60,653 nucleotides of DNA from Goodfellowiella coeruleoviolacea. Its GTDB lineage: Bacteria; Actinomycetota; Actinomycetes; Mycobacteriales; Pseudonocardiaceae. The position numbers and the translations under genes were made by a program. Location of the stretch: positions 1-60,653 of the forward strand of contig NZ_JAMTCK010000027.1 of the NCBI RefSeq assembly GCF_024171785.1, written 5' to 3'. The notes below the pieces were generated by a model. That model saw only the letters and a list, made by a program, of their open reading frames with translations, did not search any database and had not been told where the DNA came from. Positions 8,907 to 19,099 of the stretch are shown one piece after another. Each line of letters starts with the position of its first letter. The first letter of the stretch is position 1.

Positions 8907-10339
8907 ACGACAGGGCACGCCGATCGTCCGGGCCGGCCGGCCCACGCCGCCCCCGGCCGGGCGGCCGGCGACCGGGGCCGGCCCGGCCACCCGTGGTGGA
9001 CCCGGCGCGCGAGGCCGCGCTGGACACGCTGATCGCGGTGCGGGAGCGGGACGCCTACGCCAACCTGGTGCTGCCCGGTCTGCTGCGGCAGCGCCGGATC
9101 AGCGGCCGCGACGCCGGACTGGCCACCGAACTCGCCTACGGCTCGGCCCGCGCCAGGGGACTGCTGGACGCGGTGCTGGACGCCTGCGTGGACCGGCCAC
9201 TGTCCCAGGTGGACGGTCTGCTGCTGGACGCGCTGCGCCTGGGCACCTACCAGTTGCTGCGCACCAGGATTCCGGTGCACGCGGCCGTGGACTCCACAGT
9301 GGACCTGGTGCGCGCCAGGCAGGGTTCCGGACCGGCCGGCTTCGTCAACGCGGTGCTGCGCCGGGTGGCCGAGCAGGACGAGGCGGCCTGGGTGGCCCAG
9401 CTGGCCCCGGACGAGCAGGCCGACCCCGTCGGCCACCTCGCGCTGCGCAGCGCCCACCCGCGCTGGATCGCGCAGGCGTTCGCCGAGGCGCTGGGCAGCA
9501 AGGGTGAGCCGTTGGCCGCGGCGCTGGCCGCGGACGACGCCCGGCCCGCCGTGCACCTGACCGCCCGGCCCGGCGAGGTCAGCGCGGACGAGCTGGCCGC
9601 CATGACCGGTGGCGAGCCCGCGCCGTACTCGCCGTACGGGGTGCGGCTGGACGCCGGCGCCGGCGACCCGGGCGAGCTGGACCCGGTGCGGGAGAAGCTG
9701 GCCGCGGTGCAGGACGAGGGCAGCCAGCTGTGCGCGCTCGCCCTGACCCGGGTGCCCCCGACCGACGGCGAGGGCGAGCGCTGGCTGGACCTGTGCGCTG
9801 GCCCCGGGGGCAAGGCCACGCTGCTCGGCGCCCTGGTCGGGCTGTCCGGCGGCACACTGGACGCGGTGGAGAAGGCCCCGCACCGCGCCGAACTGGTCCG
9901 ACGCGCCACCGAGGGGCTGCCGGTCACCGTGCACGTCGGCGACGGCCGCGACCCCGGGCTGGCCGAGTCCAGCTACGACCGGGTGCTGGTGGACGCGCCG
10001 TGCACCGGGTTGGGCGCGCTGCGCCGCCGGCCCGAGGCGCGCTGGCGGCGCCAGCCCTCGGACCTGCCCGAACTCACCAGGCTGCAACGCGAGCTGCTGG
10101 CCTCGGCGCTGCGCCTGGTGCGGCCCGGCGGGGTGGTCGGCTACGTGGTGTGCTCGCCGCACCTGTCCGAGACCGTGGGCGTGGTCTCCGACGCCGTCCG
10201 GCGCGGCCTGGCCGAACCCCTGGACACCCGTGAGTTCTTCCCGGGCGTGCCCGACCTGGGCGCGGGGCCGCACGTGCAGCTGTGGCCGCACCTGCACGGC
10301 ACGGACGGCATGTTCTGCGCGCTGCTGCGCCGCCCCTAA
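8903..10339 (+). CDS. rsmB: 16S rRNA m5C967 methyltransferase (RsmB/Sun family)
   Basis: It methylates a cytosine of 16S rRNA. The first 25 residues are a basic Arg/Pro/Gly tail typical of actinobacterial copies. Residues 30-170 form the NusB-like domain and the C-terminal half is a Rossmann methyltransferase with [14 protein letters not shown] near residue 295. The two family cysteines are visible: DAPCTGLG near residue 364 and VVCSPH near residue 416. The length of 478 residues is normal. It ends the def-fmt-rsmB operon. Confidence 0.94.
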   Translation: MNDRARRSSGPAGPRRPRPGGRRPGPARPPVVDPAREAALDTLIAVRERDAYANLVLPGLLRQRRISGRDAGLATELAYGSARARGLLDAVLDACVDRPLSQVDGLLLDALRLGTYQLLRTRIPVHAAVDSTVDLVRARQGSGPAGFVNAVLRRVAEQDEAAWVAQLAPDEQADPVGHLALRSAHPRWIAQAFAEALGSKGEPLAAALAADDARPAVHLTARPGEVSADELAAMTGGEPAPYSPYGVRLDAGAGDPGELDPVREKLAAVQDEGSQLCALALTRVPPTDGEGERWLDLCAGPGGKATLLGALVGLSGGTLDAVEKAPHRAELVRRATEGLPVTVHVGDGRDPGLAESSYDRVLVDAPCTGLGALRRRPEARWRRQPSDLPELTRLQRELLASALRLVRPGGVVGYVVCSPHLSETVGVVSDAVRRGLAEPLDTREFFPGVPDLGAGPHVQLWPHLHGTDGMFCALLRRP

Positions 10340-10405
10340 CCGCCGCCGGCGCGGCGCCCGCCCGCCGCTGACGCATCCCCGGCCGCGGTCAGGGAGGACC
10401 CGGAG

Positions 10406-10489
10406 ATGATTCCAGGCGCCTCCCAGGGGTATCCCCGACTCGGCGCGGCACACGATCGACCACCCTGGGTGATGGACGATCCGAGGTGA
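10406..10489 (+). CDS. Possible 27-codon leader ORF coupled to the DedA gene
   Basis: An ATG ORF of 27 codons (starting MIPGASQGYPRLGAAHD) is preceded by a strong SD, AGGGAGG, at 8-nt spacing. Its TGA overlaps the GTG start of the DedA gene by four bases (GTGA). The DedA start itself has no good SD, so re-initiation after this ORF would explain its translation. The peptide has no recognisable domain, and expression is inferred only from the SD and the overlap. Confidence 0.45.
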   Translation: MIPGASQGYPRLGAAHDRPPWVMDDPR

Positions 10490-11169
10490 CCGGGGAGCGG
10501 CTAGTGGGCGGGTTCTTCAACGATCTGGTGGCGCGGTTCGACGCGGTGCCGCCGGCGGTGGTGGTGGTCCTGGTGCTGGGCATCATGGTGCTGGAGACCT
10601 CCGTGCTGGTCGGCCTGGTGGTGCCCGGCGATGTCGCGGTGGTGTTCGCCGCCGCGGTGCTGCCGGTGCGCTGGGCCGTGCTGATCGCCGCCGTCGCGTT
10701 CGCCGGCACCCTGCTCGGCCAGAGCGGCGGCTACCTGCTCGGCCGCACCGTGGGGCCGGCCATCAGGGCCGGCTGGCTGGGCCGGCGCATCGGCCCGGAC
10801 CGGTGGCGGCGAGCCGAGGAGCTGGCCAACGGCCCGGCCGCCAGGGCCATGGTCAGCACCAGGTTCGTGGCCGTGCTGCACTCGCTGGTGCCGATCATGG
10901 CCGGCTGCGTCGGCATGGGCTACGCCCGGTTCCTGCGCATCACCACGCTCGGCGCGGCCGTGTGGGCGGTGCTCTGGACCGGGGTCGGCGTGCTGGCCAG
11001 GCAGGCCGGCCTGGCGTCCGGCCACCCCGGTCTCGGCCTGGTGTTCGCGCTGCTCGGGCTGGCCGTGTCCGCGGTCATCGCCCACCGGGTGGTGCGCGCC
11101 GAACGCGCCCGCGCGGCGGCTGTCCAGCGTGGGGTGATCACGAGAAGCAAAGAGGACGTACTAAGGTGA
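10486..11169 (+). CDS. DedA-family membrane protein (VTT/SNARE-associated domain)
   Basis: DedA proteins are polytopic membrane proteins; bacterial members are implicated in recycling of undecaprenyl phosphate or other polyprenyl/lipid carriers. The 227-residue protein has hydrophobic segments near residues 20-60, 63-85, 140-175 and 180-200. The family features are here: ETSVLVGLVVPGDV near residue 35, GQSGGYLLGRTVG near residue 78 and the STRFVAVLHSLVPIMAG segment near residue 124 with its membrane-embedded Arg. I kept the GTG at 10486 because it overlaps the leader ORF stop; an in-frame GTG at 10504 with GGGGAG before it is the alternative. The exact substrate is unknown. Confidence 0.88.
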   Translation: MTGERLVGGFFNDLVARFDAVPPAVVVVLVLGIMVLETSVLVGLVVPGDVAVVFAAAVLPVRWAVLIAAVAFAGTLLGQSGGYLLGRTVGPAIRAGWLGRRIGPDRWRRAEELANGPAARAMVSTRFVAVLHSLVPIMAGCVGMGYARFLRITTLGAAVWAVLWTGVGVLARQAGLASGHPGLGLVFALLGLAVSAVIAHRVVRAERARAAAVQRGVITRSKEDVLR

Positions 11170-11244
11170 TCAGTAATCTGAACTACCCGGTTAAATAGCC
11201 GCGTCGCGGGTGCCGCGAGCGGTGGCGAGAGGCGGCGGGCTGAC

Positions 11245-12417
11245 ATGGTCGAGATTCACGGGGACGTCACACCGGGCTTCGGCGCGGTGGCCGACGCGTT
11301 CGCCGAGAACTTCGCCCGGCACGGGGAGGTGGGCGCCGGGGTGGCCATCTACCTGGACGGCCACCCCGTCGTCGAGCTGTGGGGCGGCAGCGACGCGGTC
11401 CGCGCCCGTCCGTTCACCGAGGACTCGTTGGTGGTCGTCCAGTCCGCCACCAAGGGCGCCACCGCCACCTGCCTGGCCCTGCTGGTGCAGCGCGGCCTGC
11501 TCGACCCCGACGCGCCGGTGGCCGCCTACTGGCCGGAGTTCGGCCAGGCGGGAAAGCAGGACATCCCGGTCAGGTGGGTGCTCGGCCACCTGGCCGGCCT
11601 GCCCGACGTGGACCCGTCGGCGGGCCTGCGCGGCCTGGCCACGATGACCGGCCCGGCCCTGGTCGACGCCCTGGCCGGGGCCGAGCCCTGGTGGGTGCCG
11701 GGCACCGCCTGGGCCTATCACGCCACCACGTTCGGCACCCTGGCCGGTGAACTGGTGCGCCGGGTCACCGGCACCTCGATCGGCCAGTTCCTCGCCACTG
11801 AGATCGCCGCACCGCTCGGCCTGGACTTCTGGATCGGCCTGCCCGAGCGGCACCACCACCGGGTGGCGCCGGCCGGGCCGCCCGCCGGCGCCGGCGGCCC
11901 GGATCTGGCGGCGGTCGAGCCGGGCACCGTCCGGCACCGGATCGCCCAGGCCGCGCTGGCCTCGTTCGCGGCCTTCCACGCGGCCACCGACCCCGCTGAT
12001 CCGCGCGCGTGGCGGGCCTACCTCGCGGCGGAGATCCCGGCGGCCGGCGGGGTGACCAACGCCCGGTCGCTGGCCCGGATGTACGCGGCCACGGTGAGCG
12101 AGGTCGACGGTGTCCGGCTGCTCACCGACGCCACCGTGGACCGGGCTCGCGCGCCGCAGACCGACGGCGTGGCCAACGTGGGTTTGTTCGGCGCCCAGTT
12201 CCGCTACGGCTGGGGCTTCCAACTGCCCAGCCCCACCATGCCCGGGCTGACCGCGCGTTCCTTCGGCCATCCCGGGGCCGGCGGCCACCTGGGTTTCGCC
12301 GACCCGCAGCACCGCGTCGGCTTCGGCTACGTGTGCACCAGCCCGCGCTGGCCCGGCGCGGACAGCGACCCCCGCTGGTTGAACCTCCTCGCGGCGCTGC
12401 GGGCGGCACTGGCCTGA
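11245..12417 (+). CDS. Serine beta-lactamase-like hydrolase / esterase (EstB type)
   Basis: The 390-residue protein belongs to the class C beta-lactamase/penicillin-binding fold. The SxxK motif is SATK near residue 69, the second motif is a YHA at about residue 157 (Tyr in place of YxN/YxS), and HPGAGGH near residue 339 replaces the KTG motif, as in EstB-like esterases. No signal peptide is visible, so it should act in the cytoplasm. This combination points to an esterase or similar hydrolase, not drug resistance. It stands alone between DedA and a flavoprotein gene. The substrate cannot be predicted. Confidence 0.85.
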   Translation: MVEIHGDVTPGFGAVADAFAENFARHGEVGAGVAIYLDGHPVVELWGGSDAVRARPFTEDSLVVVQSATKGATATCLALLVQRGLLDPDAPVAAYWPEFGQAGKQDIPVRWVLGHLAGLPDVDPSAGLRGLATMTGPALVDALAGAEPWWVPGTAWAYHATTFGTLAGELVRRVTGTSIGQFLATEIAAPLGLDFWIGLPERHHHRVAPAGPPAGAGGPDLAAVEPGTVRHRIAQAALASFAAFHAATDPADPRAWRAYLAAEIPAAGGVTNARSLARMYAATVSEVDGVRLLTDATVDRARAPQTDGVANVGLFGAQFRYGWGFQLPSPTMPGLTARSFGHPGAGGHLGFADPQHRVGFGYVCTSPRWPGADSDPRWLNLLAALRAALA

Positions 12418-12459
12418 CAGGATCGCCGGCACGTGTGGTGATCGGGGTGAGGAGGCGGC

Positions 12460-12990
12460 GTGCCCGGTGTGCTCGGCGTGGTGGCTTCGGGGGCCGGTGG
12501 CGTGGAACAGCGGTTGCGCGTCGAACTGGTGGCGCCGGCCGTGCGGCGGGGTTGGCGGGTGGCGGTCACGCTGACCCCGACCGCGGCCAGGTGGCTGGCG
12601 GACAACGGTGAACTGGACCGGCTGGCCGAACTGTCCGACCTGCCGGTGCGCAGCACGTCCCGGCTGCCCAACCAGCCCAAGCCGCACCCGGTGCCCGACT
12701 GCTTCCTGTTCGCCCCGGCCACCGCCAACTCGGTGGCCAAGCTCGCCCTGGGCATCGCCGACAACCAGGCGCTGACCGTGCTGTGCGAGGCGCTGGGCAC
12801 GCCGGGGCTGCCAGTGGTGCTGCACCCCCAGGTCAACCAGGCGCACGCGGCGCATCCCGCCTACCCGGGACACCTGGCCGTGCTGGCCGCGGCCGGGGTG
12901 CGGATCGTGTCCGGAGAGTCGGCCCAGCCGTGGCAGCGGCTGCTGGACGTGGTCGACGAGGTGACCGGGCGCGCTCACCGGGGTGTGTGA
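12460..12990 (+). CDS. Flavoprotein of the phosphopantothenoylcysteine decarboxylase-like family
   Basis: The 176-residue protein has the HFCD flavoprotein fold: a GVVASGAGGVE start for FMN phosphate binding and the diagnostic APATANSVAKLALGIADN segment near residue 86, where PPCDC proteins have nearly the same string. It is too short to be a CoaBC fusion and lacks the synthetase half. In the family such stand-alone copies are oxidative decarboxylases or of unknown role. GAGGAGG at 12449-12455 supports the GTG start. Neighbours give no further hint. Confidence 0.8.
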   Translation: MPGVLGVVASGAGGVEQRLRVELVAPAVRRGWRVAVTLTPTAARWLADNGELDRLAELSDLPVRSTSRLPNQPKPHPVPDCFLFAPATANSVAKLALGIADNQALTVLCEALGTPGLPVVLHPQVNQAHAAHPAYPGHLAVLAAAGVRIVSGESAQPWQRLLDVVDEVTGRAHRGV

Positions 12991-13064
12991 GGCGTTGGGC
13001 ACACCCGGCCCGCCCCTGGTGGGGCGGCCCCGGGCCGACGCGGCGGTGCCACCGGGCGGGTACC

Positions 13065-13070
13065 TAGACT
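13065..13070 (+). promoter_or_regulatory. -10 box for leaderless rpe
   Basis: TAGACT ends 7 nt before the GTG of rpe, and there is no SD. This is the arrangement of actinobacterial leaderless genes. Confidence 0.55.
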
Positions 13071-13077
13071 GGCGGAC

Positions 13078-13809
13078 GTGGTCCACCAGCCGATGATCGC
13101 CCCCAGCATCCTGTCCGCGGACTTCGCGCGCCTGGCCGAGGAGGCGGCCGCGGTCGCCCGAGGCGAGGGCCGACCCGGCTCGGACTGGCTGCACGTCGAC
13201 GTGATGGACGGGCACTTCGTGCCCAACCTGACGCTGGGCCTGCCCGTGGTCCGGTCGCTGCTGGCGGCCACCGACATCCCGCTCGACTGCCACCTGATGA
13301 TCGAGGACCCGGACCGCTGGGCGGTCGGCTACGCCGAGGCCGGCGCGCACAACGTCACCGTGCACGTGGAGGCCGCGGCCGACCCGGTGCGGCTGGCCAA
13401 GGACATCCGTGCGGCCGGCGCCAGGGCCGGGCTGTCGATCAAGCCGGGCACGCCGCTGGAGCCGTACCTCGACGTGCTCCGGCACTACGACACACTGCTG
13501 GTGATGTCGGTCGAACCGGGCTTCGGCGGACAGAGCTTCATCCCCGACGTGCTGGACAAGGTGCGCACCGCGCGCCGACTCGTCGACACCGGCCACCTGA
13601 AGCTGCTGGTGGAGATCGACGGCGGCATCAACGCCGACACCATCGCCGCCGCGGCCGAGGCCGGCGTGGACTGCTTCGTGGCCGGGTCGGCCGTGTACGA
13701 CGCGGACGACCCCGGGCGCGCCGTCGAGCGGCTGCGTCAGGCCGCGCTGGCCGCGGGCCACCGGTCGGAGTGGACCGCGGCGGACGCGGACGGCACGTCG
13801 TCGCCGTGA
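13078..13809 (+). CDS. rpe: Ribulose-phosphate 3-epimerase
   Basis: It interconverts ribulose 5-phosphate and xylulose 5-phosphate in the pentose phosphate pathway. It is a TIM barrel with visible motifs [11 protein letters not shown] near residue 8, the metal-binding [12 protein letters not shown] near residue 39, HLMIEDP near residue 71, [11 protein letters not shown] near residue 142 and EIDGGIN near residue 180. At 243 residues it is slightly longer than usual because of a short tail. The GTG lies 7 nt after a -10 box and has no SD. It feeds ribulose 5-phosphate chemistry next to the riboflavin operon, which uses the same compound. Confidence 0.96.
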   Translation: MVHQPMIAPSILSADFARLAEEAAAVARGEGRPGSDWLHVDVMDGHFVPNLTLGLPVVRSLLAATDIPLDCHLMIEDPDRWAVGYAEAGAHNVTVHVEAAADPVRLAKDIRAAGARAGLSIKPGTPLEPYLDVLRHYDTLLVMSVEPGFGGQSFIPDVLDKVRTARRLVDTGHLKLLVEIDGGINADTIAAAAEAGVDCFVAGSAVYDADDPGRAVERLRQAALAAGHRSEWTAADADGTSSP

Positions 13810-13823
13810 CCGGCGTGGCGCCG

Positions 13824-13956
13824 CTGCCCGGAGCCGGTGTCCGGGCAGGGTTCCCGGTGCACGGGGATGTGCCCGCCAGGACTAGCGCCCGTCGCCAGCG
13901 GCCGACGGGCGCACCAGATCACCAGGCCGGAGCAGCGGCGCAGCGCCCGCTCCGGC
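13824..13956 (+). promoter_or_regulatory. Structured leader of the riboflavin operon: three perfect stem-loops
   Basis: Between rpe and ribE there are three perfect hairpins: 9 bp (13824-13832 with 13840-13848), 10 bp (13885-13894 with 13903-13912) and 8 bp (13926-13933 with 13949-13956), the last ending 8 nt before the ribE SD. The first may end rpe transcription. An FMN riboswitch is usual in this position in many bacteria, but its conserved strings are not recognisable, so this could be another regulatory RNA or terminators. Confidence 0.5.
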
Positions 13957-13977
13957 GGTAGCCAGGAGGAGGGCGTC

Positions 13978-14615
13978 GTGTTCACCGGGATCGTCGAAGA
14001 GGTGGGCGAGATCACCGCCGTGGAGTCGCGACAGGAGGCCGCCCGGGTCAGCATCCGGGGGCCGCTGGTCACGTCGGACGCGCGGCACGGGGACTCGATC
14101 GCGGTCAACGGCGTGTGCCTGACCGTGGTCGAGGTGGTGGGGGACACCTTCGTGGTGGACGCGGTCTACGAGACGCTGCGCCGCAGCAGCCTGGACAAGG
14201 TGCACGTGGGCGACCGGGTCAACCTGGAGCGGGCCGCCGCGGTGGGTCAGCGGCTGGGCGGCCACGTGGTGCAGGGGCACGTGGACGGCACGGGCCGGCT
14301 GGTGTCCAGGGACGCCTCCGGGCTCACCCGGTTCGCCATCCCCCAGCGCCTGGCCCGCTACCTGGTGGAGAAGGGCTCCATCGCGGTCGACGGGGTCTCG
14401 CTGACCGTGGTCGAGGTCACCGACGACGAGTTCACCGTCGCGCTCATCCCGACCACCCTGGCCGACACCACCCTGGGGGCCCTCGATCCGGGCGCCGTGG
14501 TCAACATCGAGGTGGACGTGCTCGCCAAGTACGTGGAGAAGCTCACGGCCGCCCGGCTGGCCGGTCTGACCGCCGCCCCGGTGGAGGACAATGGCGCGGG
14601 GACCAAGGAGGCCCA

Positions 14616-14619
<4 letters not shown>
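13978..14619 (+). CDS. ribE: Riboflavin synthase alpha chain
   Basis: It dismutates two 6,7-dimethyl-8-ribityllumazine molecules to riboflavin and the pyrimidine precursor. The two lumazine-binding repeats are clear: [12 protein letters not shown] with NGVCLTVV in the first half and GHVDGTG followed by [10 protein letters not shown] in the second. The 213-residue length is usual. The GTG at 13978 follows AGGAGGAGGG (13964 onward); an in-frame extension to 13837 has no conserved residues and crosses the leader hairpins. Its TGA overlaps the ribBA GTG by four bases. Confidence 0.96.
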
Positions 14620-16446
<1,827 letters not shown>

Positions 16447-16447
<1 letters not shown>

Positions 16448-16932
16448 TGACCGAGACCGAACCGTCGGCGGACCTCGCCGGCGAGCAGCCGCTGACCGTC
16501 CGGCCGCGGCGCGCCCGCGTGGTGGCCGGCTGCGTGGCCGTGCTGCTGGTCGTGGTGTTCGCCGTGGTGGCCGTGCTGCTGCGGGCACCGGACGGGGAGA
16601 AGTCCTCGACCGGGGTGTACTTCCGCCCCTCCGACCAGGTGGCCATGCTGGGCCTCGGCGTGCTGCTGGCGGTCGGGGCGCTGTTGTTCACCCGGCCCCG
16701 GGTCCGCGCCGACGCCACCGGCATCGAGGTGCGCAACATCTTCACCACCCAGCGCTTCGCCTGGACCGACGTGCTGTACCTGAGCTTCCCGGACGGGGCT
16801 GCCTGGGCCCGGCTGGAACTGCCCGACGACGAGTACATCTCGGTGATGGCCGTGCAGGCCGCCGACCGCGAGCACGCCGTCCAGGCCATGCGGTCACTGC
16901 GCGGGTTGCACCGCAAGGCAACCGAGGCGTAG
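16447..16932 (+). CDS. PH-domain membrane protein (bacterial PH_6-like)
   Basis: The 161-residue protein has two hydrophobic helices (about residues 24-46 and 68-84) followed by a small beta-rich domain of the bacterial pleckstrin-homology type (RVRADATGIEVRNIFTTQRF, then W near residue 101). Genes of this kind are commonly the last gene of actinobacterial riboflavin operons, but no function is established. The ATG shares a base with the ribH stop. Its own stop codon lies inside the first unit of the 54-bp tandem repeat. Confidence 0.8.
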
Positions 16933-17165
16933 CCGAGGGCGCCTTGCGTCAGGTGTCTTGTAAGGGGCGCGGCAACCGGGGCGTAGCCGAGGGCGCCTTG
17001 CGTCAGGTGTTTTGAAGGGGGCGCGGCAACCGGGGCGTAGCCGAGGGCGCCTTGCGTCAGGTGTTTTGAAGGGGGCGCGGCGACCGGGGCGTAGCCGAGG
17101 GCGCCTTGCGTCAGGTGTCTTGTAAAGGGCGCGGCGACCGGGGCGTAGTCGAGGGCGCCTTGCGT
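16926..17165 (+). repeat. Tandem repeat: five units of 54 bp
   Basis: Units beginning GGCGTAGCCGAGGGCGCC start at intervals of exactly 54 bp (CCGAGGGCGCC at 16933, 16987, 17041 and 17095; TCGAGGGCGCC at 17149), the last unit being partial. Units are nearly identical; variation clusters in the GTGTCTTGTAAGG / GTGTTTTGAAGGG part. The array fills the whole space between the converging PH-domain and glycosyltransferase genes. The 54-bp period keeps frame, but no real protein contains it. Confidence 0.95.
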
Positions 17166-17183
17166 GGTGCAACGCGCTGCTGG

Positions 17184-18449
17184 TCAGCGGTCCAGGTGCC
17201 GCAGCGCCGCGACGATCCGGCCAGCGCCGTCCTCGGCCCGGACCCGCTCGGCGACCGCCTGGGCGCGGCGCCGGTGTGACTCGTCGGTGACGGCCCGCCG
17301 GATCAGCTCGGCCAGGCGGTCGGCGGTGAGCCCGCGCAGGGGTAGCCACCCGGGGCTCACACCCAGCTTGACCAGCCGGCGCGCCCAGAACGGCTGGTCG
17401 CCGAGGACCGCCACGGGCACCGCGGGCACGCCGGCGCGCAGTCCCGCACCGGTGGTGCCCGCGCCGGCGTGGTGCACCACCGCGGCCATCCGGGGGAACA
17501 GCCACTCGTGCGGCACGTCGCCGACGGAGCACACGTCGTCGCCGCTGCCGGCCAGGCCCGACCAGCCGGCCTGGACCACCGCGCGCACCCGTGCCCGGCG
17601 CAGTGCCGAGGTCACGGTCTCGGCCAGGGCGGCGCCGTCCGGGTGGGACATGCTGCCGAAGCCGACGAACACCGGGGGCGGGCCGGCGGCCAGGAAGTCG
17701 GCCAGTTCCGCCGGCGGCCGCCAGTCCTCGGGTGGGGCCGGTGGCCACCAGTACCCGTCCACGGTCACACCGGGCCGCCAGTCCGCCGGCCGGGGCACGA
17801 TGGCCTGGCTGAAGCCGTGGCGGATCGGCCAGGCCGGGTCGTCGAGCATGGCCGCCCGGACCGCGGCCAGGCTGGTGCGTGGCAGGCCCAGTTCCCGCTG
17901 GAGGTCGCGCACGGTGTCGTCCAGCGGGGTGCGCACCAGCTTGCCCAGGCCGAAGGCCAGGCGCGGGAGGGCGCGGTTGCCCCACCGGCCGAACAGTTCG
18001 ACGCCCAGCGAGGGCAGGGCGAAGTCGGCGCTGGGCACGCCGGGGAACAGTTCCAGGGCCATGCCGGGAACGCCCGTGGCCGTGGCGACCAGGTAGCCGT
18101 GCACCAGGGCGGTGCGCTGCAACAACAGCACGTCCGCGCCCTCGGCCGCGGCCACGACCCCCCGACCCACGTCGGCCAGCAACTGCCGGCCCATCTCGAT
18201 GTTGGTGCGCAACGCGCCGAGCCGGCCGGTGCCGCGGCGCTGCCAGTCCTGGCCCCGCGTGGAGGCCAGGTCGGCGCGCACGTCCCCGGGGACCAGCCGG
18301 AACTCGCACCCGGCCGCGCGCACCAGGTCGGCGAACGCCGCCTGGGTGGCGATGGCCACGTCGTGGCCGGCGGCGCGCAGCCGAGCGGCCAGGCCGGTGA
18401 ACGGCGCGATGTCACCGCGTGAGCCGGTGGTGATGATGACGGCCTTCAT
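17184..18449 (-). CDS. GT1-family glycosyltransferase (MGT type)
   Basis: The 421-residue enzyme has the GT-B fold of the UDP-glucuronosyl/macrolide glycosyltransferase group. The N-terminus TTGSRGDIAPFTGLAARL is the acceptor-side start of this family, and the C-terminal half carries the nucleotide-sugar motif HHAGAGTTGAGLRAGVP near residue 330 and the following LGDQPFWARR. Such enzymes glycosylate small lipophilic molecules, antibiotics or sterol-like lipids; the sugar and acceptor are unknown. It lies behind a GbsR/MarR-type regulator transcribed in the same direction, with a 15-bp palindrome between them. No other natural-product genes are near. Confidence 0.9.
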   Translation of the reverse strand: MKAVIITTGSRGDIAPFTGLAARLRAAGHDVAIATQAAFADLVRAAGCEFRLVPGDVRADLASTRGQDWQRRGTGRLGALRTNIEMGRQLLADVGRGVVAAAEGADVLLLQRTALVHGYLVATATGVPGMALELFPGVPSADFALPSLGVELFGRWGNRALPRLAFGLGKLVRTPLDDTVRDLQRELGLPRTSLAAVRAAMLDDPAWPIRHGFSQAIVPRPADWRPGVTVDGYWWPPAPPEDWRPPAELADFLAAGPPPVFVGFGSMSHPDGAALAETVTSALRRARVRAVVQAGWSGLAGSGDDVCSVGDVPHEWLFPRMAAVVHHAGAGTTGAGLRAGVPAVPVAVLGDQPFWARRLVKLGVSPGWLPLRGLTADRLAELIRRAVTDESHRRRAQAVAERVRAEDGAGRIVAALRHLDR

Positions 18450-18465
18450 GTCCGTGCTGCTTTCT

Positions 18466-18480
18466 GCGAGGTCACCTCGC
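18466..18480. promoter_or_regulatory. 15-bp palindrome upstream of the glycosyltransferase
   Basis: GCGAGGT-C-ACCTCGC is a perfect inverted repeat in the 51-bp gap between the regulator stop and the glycosyltransferase start. It could be an operator for the adjacent regulator or an RNA hairpin that limits read-through. Confidence 0.45.
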
Positions 18481-18500
18481 GGGTGGGCCGGGGCCCGCGT

Positions 18501-19028
18501 TCACTCCTCGGCGCGGGCCCCGGCTGCCTGCTGTGCCTGTTCGACCGAGTCGACAAGCAGGGCGATCGACTTCTGGGCGGAGCGGATGCGCCTGGTGCGC
18601 GCCTCGGTCAGGCCGCGAAGGCGCAGCGCCTCCTCGGCCACGTCGTGGAACGCGGCGAACGCGGCCAGGCGCTGTCGGACGACCTTCTCCCAGGCGTCGT
18701 CCTCCATCCGGTAGTAGGCGGTGCGCTCGCCCGACCTGGTGTGCCTGCGCACCAGCCGCATGGCGGTGAGCAGCCGCAGGTTGGCGGTGAGCGAGGCCCG
18801 GCTGGCGCCGATCGCGTCGGCGATGTCACCGGCGGACTGCTCGGGCGGGTCGCAGATCATCAGCCAGCCGAGGATGCGTCCGGTGATCGGCGCCAGCCCC
18901 CACGCCTCGTTGCAGAACGTCGCCACCCGCTCGACCCAGCGCAGTGCCTCGTCGCGCTCCAGGTTCCCGGCGTTGTCGCGGCCGGGGTCGCGGGTGTGGT
19001 CGGCGGCGTCGTGCCGGTCGGCGGGCAT
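18501..19028 (-). CDS. GbsR/MarR-type winged-helix transcriptional regulator
   Basis: The 175-residue protein has a winged helix at residues 45-105 (CDPPEQSAGDIADAIGASRA, then LTANLRLLTAMRLVRR), with the long N-terminal helix seen in GbsR-like proteins, and a helical C-terminal tail. It resembles the regulator encoded at 51955-52419 (LVCDPPERTAAELSEELEAS). It lies directly upstream of, and probably controls, the glycosyltransferase. AAGGAG at spacing 7 supports the ATG at 19028. The ligand is unknown. Confidence 0.88.
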   Translation of the reverse strand: MPADRHDAADHTRDPGRDNAGNLERDEALRWVERVATFCNEAWGLAPITGRILGWLMICDPPEQSAGDIADAIGASRASLTANLRLLTAMRLVRRHTRSGERTAYYRMEDDAWEKVVRQRLAAFAAFHDVAEEALRLRGLTEARTRRIRSAQKSIALLVDSVEQAQQAAGARAEE

Positions 19029-19099
19029 GCGGGTGCTCCTTCGCGATCAGGGACGGTGCCGTGCCCACCCGGTCGGGCCGGGCGAGTGGCGGCTGGCGG

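Noticed and set aside
13810-13977. FMN riboswitch (RFN element) before ribE
   Set aside because: The position is right, but the conserved RFN strings (for example the GGCGGTNATAGTCC-like and CCGACGGTNANAGTC-like parts) are not present; only short accidental matches such as GGGCAGGGTTCCC and CCGACGG occur.
13837-13977. Longer N-terminus for riboflavin synthase
   Set aside because: The open frame reaches 13837, but the extra residues resemble no family member, cross the leader hairpins, and a strong SD precedes the GTG at 13978.
16894-17183. Minus-strand frame reading the 54-bp repeats as an 18-residue basic peptide repeat
   Set aside because: The frame only runs on from a shadow of the glycosyltransferase gene and has no start or SD of its own; the period of 54 merely preserves the frame.
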